From Actinosynnema pretiosum (GTDB lineage Bacteria; Actinomycetota; Actinomycetes; Mycobacteriales; Pseudonocardiaceae), in contig NZ_JAMTCF010000024.1 in the NCBI RefSeq assembly GCF_024171695.1, positions 59,524 to 123,523 of the forward strand: DNA of 64,000 nt, read 5' to 3'. The translations under genes were made by a program, and so were the position numbers. The notes below the pieces were generated by a model. That model was not told the DNA's origin. It did not search any database and saw only the letters and a program-made list of their open reading frames with translations. Of the stretch, positions 38,514 through 47,431 are shown piece by piece (position 1 is the first letter of the stretch; the number at the start of each line of letters is the position of its first letter).

Positions 38514-39548
38514 ATGCTCGGCTGGAAGTCCCGGAGGGCTCAGCAGGAGACCGAGGGGCGCGAGCCCGGTCCCCGGACCGCCGCCGACACCGGTGAGGCC
38601 GACGCGCTGCGCGACGAGGTGACCGCGCTCAAGCAGGAGCTGGAGTTCGTCAACGAGCGCTACGGCCTGATGATCAAGGCCTCGGACATCGGCCTGTGGG
38701 ACATGTCGGTCGTCGCGGGCGACCCGGTCAACGCCAGCAACGAGTTCTGGTGGTCCGACCACCTGCGCAAGATGCTCGGGTTCACCGACGAGCGGGACTT
38801 CCCGAACGTGCTGGACAGCTGGGCCTCGCGGCTGCACCCGGACGAGAAGGACGGCGTGCTGGGCGCGTTCGCCGCGCACCTCAACGACCGCACCGGCCGC
38901 ATCCCCTACGACATCGAGTACCGCCTCAAGCGCAAGACCGGCGAGTACCGCTGGTACCGCGCCAGCGGCACGACCCGGCGCGACGGAGCGGGCGTCCCGC
39001 TGCGCGTCGCGGGCGCGCTGCTGGACATCGACACCCAGAAGACGCTGATGACCGCCGCGCTGGGCTTCGTCGACCGGCTCGGCGACAGCGCGAGCGAGCT
39101 GTCCGAGGTCAGCAACCGCATGTCGGACACCACGCAGACGGCCGTGTCGGTCACCGAGACCGCGGTCTCGGCGATCGAGAAGCTCGGCGAGAGCAGCCTG
39201 GAGATCGGCAAGGTCGTGCAGTTCATCACCACGATCGCCGACCAGACCAACCTGCTGGCGCTGAACGCGACCATCGAGGCGGCGCGCGCGGGCGACTCGG
39301 GGCGCGGCTTCGCCGTGGTGGCCAACGAGGTCAAGGAGCTGGCGAGCGAGACCTCGCGGGCGACCGACGACATCGGCCACAAGGTCGACGTCATCAAGGA
39401 GGACACCACGCGCGCGGTCTCCGCGATCCAGGAGATCAAGCAGATCGTGAGCCTGATCGACTCGTTCCAGACGACGATCGCGTCGGTGGCCGACAACCAG
39501 CGCGAGGCCGCGCAGGACGGGCGGGCGCTGCGCTCGATCGGCAGCTGA
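38514..39548 (+). CDS. Soluble PAS-domain methyl-accepting chemotaxis-like protein
   Basis: A 344-residue cytoplasmic protein. A short coiled-coil start (DALRDEVTALKQELEFVNERYGLM) is followed by a PAS domain (about residues 45-175; DIGLWDMSVVAGDP, YRLKRKTGEYRWYRASG). It ends with a shortened chemoreceptor signalling hairpin whose tip (IADQTNLLALNATIEAARAGDSGRGFAVVANEVKEL) is intact. There is no membrane segment. In a non-motile-type actinomycete genome no CheA/CheW is visible nearby. It could sense redox or ligand through PAS and signal to an unknown partner. GAGGAGAGG precedes ATG 38514. Confidence 0.85.
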   Translation: MLGWKSRRAQQETEGREPGPRTAADTGEADALRDEVTALKQELEFVNERYGLMIKASDIGLWDMSVVAGDPVNASNEFWWSDHLRKMLGFTDERDFPNVLDSWASRLHPDEKDGVLGAFAAHLNDRTGRIPYDIEYRLKRKTGEYRWYRASGTTRRDGAGVPLRVAGALLDIDTQKTLMTAALGFVDRLGDSASELSEVSNRMSDTTQTAVSVTETAVSAIEKLGESSLEIGKVVQFITTIADQTNLLALNATIEAARAGDSGRGFAVVANEVKELASETSRATDDIGHKVDVIKEDTTRAVSAIQEIKQIVSLIDSFQTTIASVADNQREAAQDGRALRSIGS

Positions 39549-39673
39549 CCGCAGGTCTTCCGGTGCGGTCGGGGTGGTGTGCGCTCCCGACCGCGCCGGG
39601 CGGTGGACCCGTCTCCCTGGGGGACGCGGGTCCACCGGTGTCCGCGACCGGACCGCTCGCCGGTCGTGGGGAG

Positions 39674-39716
39674 GAGCGGTGGCCCGGCCCTTTCGCAGGG
39701 GGCCGGGCCACCGCTC
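39674..39716. terminator. Strong bidirectional terminator hairpin
   Basis: Perfect 17-bp stem, 39674-39690 with 39700-39716, and a 9-base loop, between the convergent PAS/MCP gene and the acidic zinc-finger gene. Confidence 0.8.
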
Positions 39717-39731
39717 TTCGCGTTCCGGGGG

Positions 39732-40070
39732 TCAGACCGGGATGATCATGCCGGGGAAGGTCTTCGAGCCGGTGCAGTGCGGGCACTCGCGGCCGTTGTC
39801 GATGGTCCTGGGGACGCCGCCGATGACCGCCGCCACGGGGTTCGCGAGGTAGCCCGCCCCGCCGCACAGGTGGCAGAGGGTCCTGGCCTCGGGCGTCACG
39901 GTGAAGAGGCCGTCCTCGTCGTCCTCGTCCTCCTCCAGCTCGTCGACGACCTCGTCGTAGTCGTCCTCGCCCTCGTCGTCGCCCTCGAACTCGAAGTCGT
40001 CGTCGAACTCGTCGTACTCACCGTCGTCCGGCTCGTCGCGGCCGTCGCCGCCAGCCTCGCGATCCGCCAT
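39732..40070 (-). CDS. Acidic protein with DnaJ-like zinc-binding motif
   Basis: A 112-residue protein. The first 60 residues are extremely acidic (DEFDDDFEFEGDDEGEDDYDEV). The C-terminal 50 residues contain CHLCGGAG and CPHCTGSKTF, two CxxC-G motifs like half of a DnaJ-type zinc finger. It probably binds one zinc ion. Function unknown; the acidic part could bind a basic protein or metal. It lies 79 bp upstream of nothing obvious on its strand, since the KdpD gene upstream ends at 40150. Confidence 0.75.
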   Translation of the reverse strand: MADREAGGDGRDEPDDGEYDEFDDDFEFEGDDEGEDDYDEVVDELEEDEDDEDGLFTVTPEARTLCHLCGGAGYLANPVAAVIGGVPRTIDNGRECPHCTGSKTFPGMIIPV

Positions 40071-40149
40071 CGAGCCACCCCGAACGTCGCACGCCTTGCA
40101 GGAACCCCGATCGTAACCGCCGGGGGCGGACCGGCCGCCCGCGCCGCCG

Positions 40150-42915
40150 TCAGGGCTCCACCGGGCCCGCGAACGCCCCCGCCGCGGGCAGCGACACCAC
40201 GACCGTCAGCCCGCCGCCCGGCGTGTCCTCCGCGGTGATCGTGCCGTCCATCGCCTCGGTGAAGCCCTTCGCCACGCTCAGGCCGAGGCCGATGCCGGGC
40301 GCGGCGGACCGGTCGCCGAGCCGCTGGAACGGGGCGAACACCGCCTCGGCCGTGTTCTTCGGGACGCCGGGGCCGTGGTCCACCACCCGCAGCTCGACGC
40401 GGTCGCCGTGCGCGCTGGCCCGGACCGCCACCTCGGGGAAGCCCGCGCCCGCGCCCGGACGGGGCCGCCCGCGCGTGCCGTGCCGGAGTGCGTTGTCCAC
40501 GACGTTCGCGACCACCCGCTCCAGCAGGCCCGGGTCCGCCCGGACCGGGGGCAGGTCCTCGCGGACCTCCACGAGCACCCGGTCGCGCTCGTCGATCCCG
40601 GCCAGCGCCGCCGCGACCGCCTCGTCGTAGCCGATCGCCTTGAACACCGGGCTGACCGCGCCGGTCGCCAGGCGGGAGGAGTCGAGGAGGTTGTCGACCA
40701 GGGCGGTGAGGCGGTCGGCGGAGACCTCGACGGCTTCCAGCAGCTCGGCGGTGTCCTCGGCGGTGAGCGGCAGGTCCGGGTCGCGCAGGCTGCCCACCGA
40801 CGCCTTGATGGAGGTGAGCGGGGTGCGCAGGTCGTGGCCGACGGCGGAGAGCAGCGCGGTGCGCAGCTGGGTGGTCTCGGCAAGGCGCCGGGCGTCCTCG
40901 GCCTGGACGGCCATGCGCTGGTGCCGCAGGGCCAGCAGCGCTTGGCCCGCCGCGCCCTCCAGCGCCCTGCGGTCGTCCGCCGCCAGGGGCTTGCCGCGCA
41001 GGGCCAGGTGGACGTCCGGGTTCACCGGGACGTCGACGTCGGCCTCGTCGGGGTCGGCGCAGGGGGACGGACCGGCGGACGCGACCGTGGTCCAGGTGTG
41101 GTCGACGCGTTCGAGCAGGGTCGCGGACTCCTGGCCGAAGTTCTCGCGGACCTGCTCCAGCAGGCGGGCCAGCGGGTCCGGTCCGGCCAGGACGGTGCGG
41201 GCGTAGGAGGCCAGGAGCGCGGCCTCGGTCCTGGCCCGCGCGGCCTGGGCGGCGAGCCGGGCCGCGCGGTCGACCACCAGCGCCACCAGCACGGCCACGG
41301 TCACCATGACCAGGAGGGTGAGCAGGTTCTCCTGGGCCGAGACGGTGAGGCTGTAGTAGGGCTGGGTGAAGAAGAAGTTCAGCATCCCCGCGCCGATCAG
41401 CGCGGCGAAGACCGCCGGTCCCAGGCCGCCGACCAGGGCGACCACGACGGTGGCCAGGAAGAACCCGACCAGGTCGGTGGAGAAGGTGATGTCCTCCGCC
41501 AGCGCGGTCCCGATCCCGGTGACCACGAGCGGGAGCAGGACCGAGAGCAGCCAGCCCAGCGCCTGCCTCGACGGGGTCAGCGGGTTGCGGTCGGGGGCGC
41601 GGCGCGCGGGCGCCGGGGACCGGTCGTGGGGGACCAGGTGGACGTCGACGCTGGTGGAGCGGGCGACGACGGCGGCCCCGACGCCCTCGTCGAACACCCG
41701 CGCCAGGCGGGAGCGGCGGGACGCCCCGAGGACGAGCTGGGTGGCGTTGACGCCTCGGGCGAAGTCGAGGAGCGCGGTGGGGACGTCGTCCCCGACGACG
41801 GTGTGGTAGGTCGCGCCGAGGCCCTCGGTGAGCTTGCGGAAGCGGGACGGGGCGTCGGGGGGAGAGTCGGGCGCGGCGGCGGCGGGGGCGGCGGGGGCCG
41901 GGGCAGCGGACGTGGCGGGGGCGGCTGTGGAGGCGGGGGCGGCAGGCGCCTCCGGCATCTCCTGGGTGGTCGGCGTCTCCGGAGTGGTCGGTGCGTCCGG
42001 CGCGGTCGGTGTCTCCGAGGCGGTCGGTGCATCGGGCGCGGTCGGTGCATCGGGCGCGGTCGGCGTCTCCGAGGCGGTCGGCGCGGGGTCGCCGGGCAGG
42101 ACGGTGACCACGAGCAGCTCGGCCCCGGACCGCAGGGCGATGCGGCGGGCCCTGCGGATCAGCGGTTCGCTCTCCCGGCCGCCGGTGACGGCGACCACCA
42201 CGCGCTCCCTGGTCTCCCAGGTGTCGGTGATGCGCTGGTCGGCGCGGTAGCGCTGGAGCGCCACGTCCACCTGGTCGGCCACCCACAGCAGGGCCAGCTC
42301 GCGCAGGGCCGCGAGGTTGCCGGGGCGGAAGTAGTCGGCCAGCGCCGCGTCGACCTTGTGGGCCGGGTAGACGTTGCCGTGCGCCAGGCGGCGGCGCAGG
42401 GCCTCCGGGGTCAGGTCGACCAGCTCGACCTGCTCGGCCCTGCGGATCGCCTCGTCCGGCACGGTCTCGCGCTGCTCGACGCCGGTGATCCGGCGGACCA
42501 CGTCGGTGAGCGATTCGAGGTGGTGCGCGTTCAGGGTGGTGAGGACGTCGATGCCCGCGTCGAGCAGGTCCTCGACGTCCTGCCAGCGCTTGGCGTTCTT
42601 GGCGCCGGGCGGGTTGGTGTGGGCCAGCTCGTCCACCACGACGACGGCGGGCGACCTGCGCAGGACCGCTTCCAGGTCCAGCCGGGCCCCCGGTTCGCCG
42701 TCGTGGCCCGCTGTTCGGCGGGGGACGACCTCCAGGCCCTCCAGCAGCTGGGCGGTGCGGGCGCGGCCGTGCGCGTCGACCTGGCCGATGACGACGTCCG
42801 CCCCGCGCTCGCGGCGGCGGTGGGCCTCGTTCAGCAGCGCGAAGGTCTTGCCGACGCCGGGGGCCGCGCCCAGGTAGACGCGCAGTTCGCCTCGGGTGCG
42901 CTTGGTCTCGACCAC
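40150..42915 (-). CDS. kdpD: KdpD-like sensor histidine kinase
   Basis: About 921 residues. The N-terminal KdpD domain has Walker A GAAPGVGKT and VDELAHTNPPGAKNAKRWQDVEDLL. A universal-stress-type domain (VVVAVTGGRESEPLIRRARR) is interrupted by a 75-residue Pro/Thr/Ala stretch with PTAPDA and PTASET repeats. Four membrane helices (DUF4118 type) follow, then the H-box GHDLRTPLTSIKASV (His694) and an ATPase domain (NVVDNALRHG, GIGLGLSVAKGF). It would sense K+ limitation and phosphorylate KdpE, but no kdpE or kdpFABC is adjacent. GTG 42915 gives the standard VVETKRTRGELRVYLGAAPG start. Confidence 0.9.
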   Translation of the reverse strand: MVETKRTRGELRVYLGAAPGVGKTFALLNEAHRRRERGADVVIGQVDAHGRARTAQLLEGLEVVPRRTAGHDGEPGARLDLEAVLRRSPAVVVVDELAHTNPPGAKNAKRWQDVEDLLDAGIDVLTTLNAHHLESLTDVVRRITGVEQRETVPDEAIRRAEQVELVDLTPEALRRRLAHGNVYPAHKVDAALADYFRPGNLAALRELALLWVADQVDVALQRYRADQRITDTWETRERVVVAVTGGRESEPLIRRARRIALRSGAELLVVTVLPGDPAPTASETPTAPDAPTAPDAPTASETPTAPDAPTTPETPTTQEMPEAPAAPASTAAPATSAAPAPAAPAAAAPDSPPDAPSRFRKLTEGLGATYHTVVGDDVPTALLDFARGVNATQLVLGASRRSRLARVFDEGVGAAVVARSTSVDVHLVPHDRSPAPARRAPDRNPLTPSRQALGWLLSVLLPLVVTGIGTALAEDITFSTDLVGFFLATVVVALVGGLGPAVFAALIGAGMLNFFFTQPYYSLTVSAQENLLTLLVMVTVAVLVALVVDRAARLAAQAARARTEAALLASYARTVLAGPDPLARLLEQVRENFGQESATLLERVDHTWTTVASAGPSPCADPDEADVDVPVNPDVHLALRGKPLAADDRRALEGAAGQALLALRHQRMAVQAEDARRLAETTQLRTALLSAVGHDLRTPLTSIKASVGSLRDPDLPLTAEDTAELLEAVEVSADRLTALVDNLLDSSRLATGAVSPVFKAIGYDEAVAAALAGIDERDRVLVEVREDLPPVRADPGLLERVVANVVDNALRHGTRGRPRPGAGAGFPEVAVRASAHGDRVELRVVDHGPGVPKNTAEAVFAPFQRLGDRSAAPGIGLGLSVAKGFTEAMDGTITAEDTPGGGLTVVVSLPAAGAFAGPVEP

Positions 42916-43189
42916 ACGATCAGTGTGCGCGGTGGCGGGCGGTCCGTTCGCCCGGCGCCGTGGAGGGCGCTCCCGGTTCCGGTTACCGGGGGTGACGGCA
43001 AAACGGACATCGGCGGTCTGGCACCCTCGCAACCCGCGCAACCGCGGCAACCGTCCCGCAACCGCTTTCCGGAGGGCGGCAACCGTCGCGCGACCGTCGT
43101 GGACCCGTTGCGGCAACCGAACAAGCCAAAAACGACCGTCCACAGCGGACAGTTGTCAAACCTGCGGAAAAAACTTCACCCGATCGTGT
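42916..43189. other. Intergenic region with repeated GCAACC motifs
   Basis: About 270 bp between divergent genes. CGCAACC/GGCAACC recurs about six times between 43025 and 43125, roughly every 10-30 bp; otherwise no gene is seen. Functional meaning uncertain. Confidence 0.4.
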
Positions 43190-43224
43190 ATAGCGCTACG
43201 CTATTCGGGTGAGCGCGCTCACCC
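43190..43224 (+). promoter_or_regulatory. Two adjacent palindromes upstream of the LAHTG surface protein
   Basis: ATAGCG-CTA-CGCTAT (43190-43204) is followed directly by the perfect 18-bp palindrome GGGTGAGCGCGCTCACCC (43207-43224). ATTCGGGTG is directly repeated on both sides of the latter. They lie 41-75 bp before the start and are likely regulator sites. Confidence 0.6.
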
Positions 43225-43264
43225 ATTCGGGTGCAAACGGGTTGCTGTGCCGCACTATCGGTTC

Positions 43265-44995
43265 ATGCGTTTGAGTCGACTCTCGGTAGTTGCGGGCATT
43301 GCCACCGGTCTGGTTGTCACGACGGCCACCGTCGTCCTGGCCAGCGCCCAGGCCAGCCCCTCCCCCGCCACGGGCCCCGGCCCGTGCGTCGGCGCCGAGT
43401 GCCCGGCCCAGCACGCGCCGGTCCGGGGCAACACCGGGCAGTTCGACGGGCGCGACGAGGCGGTCAACGTCTTCGTCGGCAAGTCGTTCACCGTGTCCGG
43501 CAACGCGGCCGAGGCCGAGGGCCGCCTCGTCGTCGGGGGGACGTTCACCCTGGCGAAGGACGGCGCCGGCGTCGGCTACAACGTCGGGACCGTGGGCGCG
43601 GGCTCGCAGGTGCCGCCGCCCGCGAACTCGGACTTCCTGGTCACCGGCGGGGACCTGACCATCGCGCCCGGCCAGGAGCTGCGCGCCGACGGCGGTGTCG
43701 TGCGGTACGCGGGCACCAAGACCGGCGTGGTCAGCAGCACCGGCGCCGCCGTGCAGGACGACAACGCCTTCGCGCCCTACGCGGGCATCAGCGAGGCGCT
43801 GCGCAGGGACAGCGCCTGCTACTCCGCGCTCCCCGCCACCGGGACGGTCACCCGCGACGACCTCGCCACCACCTTCACCGGCGACGGCGTCTCCGCGCTC
43901 CAGGTCTTCACCCTCGCGGGCGACATCACCGGGGCCGACGGCTCGATGCAGGGCATCGAGTTCGCGAACATCCCGGACGGCGCGACCGTGCTGGTCAACG
44001 CCACCGGCTCCGCGCCCCGCATCACCAGCTGGTCCGGCACGCACCACAACCGCGACGGCGTCGACCGCATCGGCCAGCGGCTGCTGTGGAACTTCCCGAA
44101 CGCCACCACCGTCACCCTGAACGGCCGCTCCGAGTTCCAGGGCAGCGTCGTCATCCCGCGCGCGGACAGCACCGCCAAGGTGAGCACCCCCGGCTTCAGC
44201 GGCCGGTTCTTCACGGCGGGCTCGCTGGAGCACGGCGGCAACGGCAACTACGACGGCAACGAGTTCCACGCCTACCCGTTCACCGGCACGATCCCCACCT
44301 GCGGCACCGGCACGACGCCGCCGAGCACCACCACGACCGCGCCGAGCAGCAGCACGAGCACCACCACCCCGAGCAGCAGCACGACCACGACGGCCCCGAC
44401 CACCACCACCGCGCCGTCCACCAGCACGACCACGGTCTCCACCACCACCGTCGAGACCAGCACCACCACCACGGCGCCGAGCACCACGACCACCGCGCCC
44501 AGCACCACCACGACCGTCGAGACCACCACCACGACGCCGTGCGAGGAGACCACCCCGGAGACCAGCACCACCACCACGGTCCCGACCACGACGACGGTCC
44601 CCACCACGACGACCGCGCCGAGCACGAGCACCACGACCAGCACCACCACGAGCACGACCACGCCGGAGACCACCACCCCGAGGTCGGTCACGACCACGAC
44701 CGACGAGTCCACGACGACCACCGCGCCGTCGACCACCTCCTCGTCGACGACCTCCGCCACGACCAGCGAGTCCACGACGACCTCCGCGACGACGTCGACC
44801 GGCGCCGAGACGTCGAGCACCACCGCCACGAGCCCGAGCACCTCGGAGAACCCGGTCGTCCCGGTCGCCGCCAAGACCTCCGGTGGCGCGGGCCTGGCCC
44901 ACACCGGTTCCCCGGCCGGGGTCGCGCTGGGCATCGGCGCGCTCCTGCTGATCGGTGGCGCGGCCCTGTTCGCGGTGACCCGCCGCAAGGCCTGA
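43265..44995 (+). CDS. Choice-of-anchor A-type surface protein with LAHTG sorting signal
   Basis: A 576-residue cell-wall-anchored protein. The signal peptide covers about residues 1-30. The N-terminal 320 residues match choice-of-anchor A modules (VNVFVGKSFTVSGNAAEAEGRLVVGGTFTL, SGTHHNRDGVDRIGQRLLWNFPNATTVTLNGRSEFQGSVVIPRA), proposed adhesin-like folds. About residues 350-527 are almost entirely Thr with Ser/Pro, a probable glycosylated stalk. LAHTG (544-548), a hydrophobic helix and RRKA form a sorting signal of the class E sortase type. No Shine-Dalgarno is clear before ATG 43265. Confidence 0.88.
   Translation: MRLSRLSVVAGIATGLVVTTATVVLASAQASPSPATGPGPCVGAECPAQHAPVRGNTGQFDGRDEAVNVFVGKSFTVSGNAAEAEGRLVVGGTFTLAKDGAGVGYNVGTVGAGSQVPPPANSDFLVTGGDLTIAPGQELRADGGVVRYAGTKTGVVSSTGAAVQDDNAFAPYAGISEALRRDSACYSALPATGTVTRDDLATTFTGDGVSALQVFTLAGDITGADGSMQGIEFANIPDGATVLVNATGSAPRITSWSGTHHNRDGVDRIGQRLLWNFPNATTVTLNGRSEFQGSVVIPRADSTAKVSTPGFSGRFFTAGSLEHGGNGNYDGNEFHAYPFTGTIPTCGTGTTPPSTTTTAPSSSTSTTTPSSSTTTTAPTTTTAPSTSTTTVSTTTVETSTTTTAPSTTTTAPSTTTTVETTTTTPCEETTPETSTTTTVPTTTTVPTTTTAPSTSTTTSTTTSTTTPETTTPRSVTTTTDESTTTTAPSTTSSSTTSATTSESTTTSATTSTGAETSSTTATSPSTSENPVVPVAAKTSGGAGLAHTGSPAGVALGIGALLLIGGAALFAVTRRKA
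44320..44850 (+). repeat. Threonine-codon (ACC/ACG) low-complexity repeat
   Basis: Irregular imperfect repeats of ACCACCACG/AGCACGACC type encode the Thr-rich stalk of the surface protein. Four-residue patterns TTTTAPS and STTTT recur. Likely length-variable between strains. Confidence 0.7.
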
Positions 44996-45019
44996 TGACC
45001 GCCCGACCGGCTCAACGCC

Positions 45020-45056
45020 CGAACGGGGCCCGCGCGAGCAGCGCGGGCCCCGTTCG
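45020..45056. terminator. Bidirectional terminator hairpin
   Basis: Perfect 16-bp stem, 45020-45035 with 45041-45056, loop GAGCA, between the convergent surface-protein and MFS genes. Confidence 0.8.
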
Positions 45057-45128
45057 CGTGCGCGGGGGTGCGTCACGCCTTCCGGGGCGTCGGCGGTCGT
45101 CGCCCGCCCCGTGCGCGGGCGGGGGTGG

Positions 45129-46565
45129 TCAGGCCCGCGCGGCGCGGGAGCGGCGCAGGCCCCAGCCGACCAGGGCCGCCGCCAGGGCGGTCAGGACCAG
45201 GGCCGCGGTGGTGACGGCCAGGTGGAAGTGGGCGGTCTGGGCGGGCGTCCAGCCCGGCGCGGTCAGGTCGGCGCCGAACAGCAGCGCCAGCGACGTCCCG
45301 ACCACCGCCAGCCCCACCGCCGAGGTGACCTCGCTGGCCGTGTCGGTGAGGGCCGCGCCGATCGTGGTGCGGTTCTCGGGCAGGCCGCGCAGCACGTTCA
45401 TGGCGGCGACGACGCCGACCACGCGCAGCCCCAGCGCGACCAGCACGAGCGCGAGCGCCACCCAGGGGTAGCCGAGGCGCCCGAGCAGGGCGTACTCGGC
45501 CAGTCCGGCGACGACCGCCGCCGCGCCCAGCCACGCGGCGCGGTCGAAGCCCAGCCTGCTCAGCAGCGGCTGCACGAACGCGCCCCCGGCGAGCAGGACC
45601 ACGACCTGCGGCAGGGTGCCCAGCGCGGCCTGCGCGGGCGACCATCCCCAGTCGAGCTGGAGCTGGAGGGCCACCAGGTAGCCGAGGCCCGCCGTGGCCA
45701 TGCCCGCCGCCGCCTTGTAGGCGAGGCCGCTCGCCACCAGCGGGCGGGCCAGCAGGGCCGGGTCGAGCAGCGGGTGGGCGGCGGTGCGCTGGCGGTGGGC
45801 GAAGCCGAGCGCGGCGGCGACGGCGGCGAGCCCGGTCGCCCACGGGGTCCACCCGCCCGCGTCCACGGCCAGGGTCGGCGTCACCAGGGCGAGCACGACG
45901 GTCGCCGTGCCCAGCAGCGCGCCGAGGACGTCCACGGGGGCGCGGTGCAGCTCGGCCGGGTCGTCGGGCGCGATGCCCACCCGGACGCCGAGCAGCGCGA
46001 GCAGCGCGATCGGGGCGTTGACCAGCAGCAGGGCCTGCCAGGGCGCGACCGCGATGGCGAGGCCGCCCAGGGTCGGGCCGATCGCGAGGCCGACCAGGCC
46101 GACGGTGGAGATGAGCGTGGTGGCGCGCACGCGCAGCGCGTCGTCGCGGAACAGCCGGAAGGCCAGCGCCATCGAGCCGGGGGTGGTCATGGCGGCGGCG
46201 ACGCCGAGGACGGCGCGGACGGCGATGAGCTGCCAGGCGCTGGTGACCAGGGCGGTGGCGAGGCTGGCGGTGGCGAGCAGGGTCAGGCCGGTGAGCATGA
46301 GCCTGCGGCGGCCGAAGCGGTCGGCGAGCGCGCCGAAGGCGAGCATCAGGCCGCCGAAGACGACCGCGTAGGCGGCGGTGACCCACTGCAGCTCGGTGGT
46401 GGTGGCGGCCAGCTCGCGGCCGATGGTGGGCAGGGCGACGGTCAGGACCGAGTTGTCGAGCATCTCGAACAGGAACACGGCGGACAGGCCGGCGAGGGCG
46501 ATCCAGGCCTGGCGCAACGAGGTGGGAGCGGGGGCGGTGGCTGGGGCGTGCAGTTCAGCGGTCAC
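45129..46565 (-). CDS. DHA2-type MFS drug exporter
   Basis: About 478 residues with 14 predicted membrane helices. Family motifs are FLFEMLDNSVLTVALPTIGREL (helix 1), GALADRFGRRRLMLTG (motif A) and GPTLGGLAIAVAPWQALLLVNAPI (motif C region). It probably exports a hydrophobic compound using the proton gradient. GTG 46565 is the best start, but a TetR operator copy abuts it, leaving no room for a Shine-Dalgarno; the message may be leaderless or start at an upstream in-frame codon (up to 46601). It is divergent from its TetR regulator. Confidence 0.9.
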   Translation of the reverse strand: MTAELHAPATAPAPTSLRQAWIALAGLSAVFLFEMLDNSVLTVALPTIGRELAATTTELQWVTAAYAVVFGGLMLAFGALADRFGRRRLMLTGLTLLATASLATALVTSAWQLIAVRAVLGVAAAMTTPGSMALAFRLFRDDALRVRATTLISTVGLVGLAIGPTLGGLAIAVAPWQALLLVNAPIALLALLGVRVGIAPDDPAELHRAPVDVLGALLGTATVVLALVTPTLAVDAGGWTPWATGLAAVAAALGFAHRQRTAAHPLLDPALLARPLVASGLAYKAAAGMATAGLGYLVALQLQLDWGWSPAQAALGTLPQVVVLLAGGAFVQPLLSRLGFDRAAWLGAAAVVAGLAEYALLGRLGYPWVALALVLVALGLRVVGVVAAMNVLRGLPENRTTIGAALTDTASEVTSAVGLAVVGTSLALLFGADLTAPGWTPAQTAHFHLAVTTAALVLTALAAALVGWGLRRSRAARA

Positions 46566-46637
46566 GAACACTGTTCTACGCTCGAACACCGTTCGCGACA
46601 AGATGAACGGTGTTCAAAGTAACCTGGAACACTGTTC
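46566..46637. promoter_or_regulatory. Four-copy operator array between MFS and TetR genes
   Basis: The 11-bp palindrome GAACACTGTTC occurs at 46566-46576 and 46627-46637, with variants GAACACCGTTC at 46584-46594 and GAACGGTGTTC at 46605-46615. Start-to-start spacings are 18, 21 and 22 bp. The sites cover the whole shared promoter region. Confidence 0.8.
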
Positions 46638-46662
46638 GCCAGGGGGAACTAGACTCGTCCCC

Positions 46663-47409
46663 GTGCCGACACCGCAGCAGCGCCGCGCCGCCCGCAACCA
46701 GCTCGCGGGCGGCGCCGCCGAGCCAGGGCGCGAGGCGCCGCGCAAGGCGCCGATCACCGTGGACGCGATCGTGGACACCGCGTTCGGCATCGTCGAGCGC
46801 GAGGGCTACGAGGCGCTGACCATGCGCCGGGTGGCCGCCGCGCTGGGCACGGGCGCGTCCTCGCTGTACGCGCACGTGGTCAACAAGGAGGACCTGGACG
46901 AGCTGCTGATCGGCCGCCTGTGCGCGCGGGTCGAGCTGCCCGAGCCGGACCCGGCCGCGTGGCGGGCGCAGCTGACCGCCGTGTGCGCCGCGCTGCGGGA
47001 CGAGTACCTGCGCTACCCCGGCATCTCCCGCGCCGCGCTCGCCGCCGCGCCGTCCAACCTGGACACGCTGCGGGTGAGCGAGGGGCTGCTCGCGATCGCG
47101 CTCGCGGGCGGGGTCGCGCCGCAGGCCGCCGCGTGGGCGGTCGACGCGCTGACCCTGTACGTCAACGCCTACAGCCTGGAGCGCTCGCTGGCCGCGCGCC
47201 GGGCCGCCGGGGGCGAGGAGTGGGTGATCAGCCGGGAGGAGATGGCCCGGCGGTTCGCGGCGCTGCCGGACTCGTTCCCGACGTCCAAGCGGCACGCCGC
47301 CGAGCTGACCGCCGGGACCGGGCACGACCGGTTCGACTTCACCCTCGCGCTGATGCTCGACGGGCTGGAGCGCGACCGGGCGGGAACCGGGCGGAGCGAC
47401 CCCGACTAG
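46663..47409 (+). CDS. TetR family regulator (TetR-C type) of the MFS exporter
   Basis: A 248-residue repressor. HTH about residues 30-75 (YEALTMRRVAAALGTGASSLYAHVVNKEDLDELLI). The C-terminal domain is of the tetracycline-repressor type (YPGISRAALAAAPSNLDTLRVSEGLLAIALAGGV), commonly paired with exporters. GTG 46663 is chosen because an in-frame ATG at 46603 would put two operator copies inside the coding sequence. A GGGGGA lies rather far (about 15 bases) upstream. It likely represses itself and the divergent exporter through the four operators. Confidence 0.88.
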   Translation: MPTPQQRRAARNQLAGGAAEPGREAPRKAPITVDAIVDTAFGIVEREGYEALTMRRVAAALGTGASSLYAHVVNKEDLDELLIGRLCARVELPEPDPAAWRAQLTAVCAALRDEYLRYPGISRAALAAAPSNLDTLRVSEGLLAIALAGGVAPQAAAWAVDALTLYVNAYSLERSLAARRAAGGEEWVISREEMARRFAALPDSFPTSKRHAAELTAGTGHDRFDFTLALMLDGLERDRAGTGRSDPD

Positions 47410-47431
47410 GCCGGAAGTGTGACGAGCGCCA

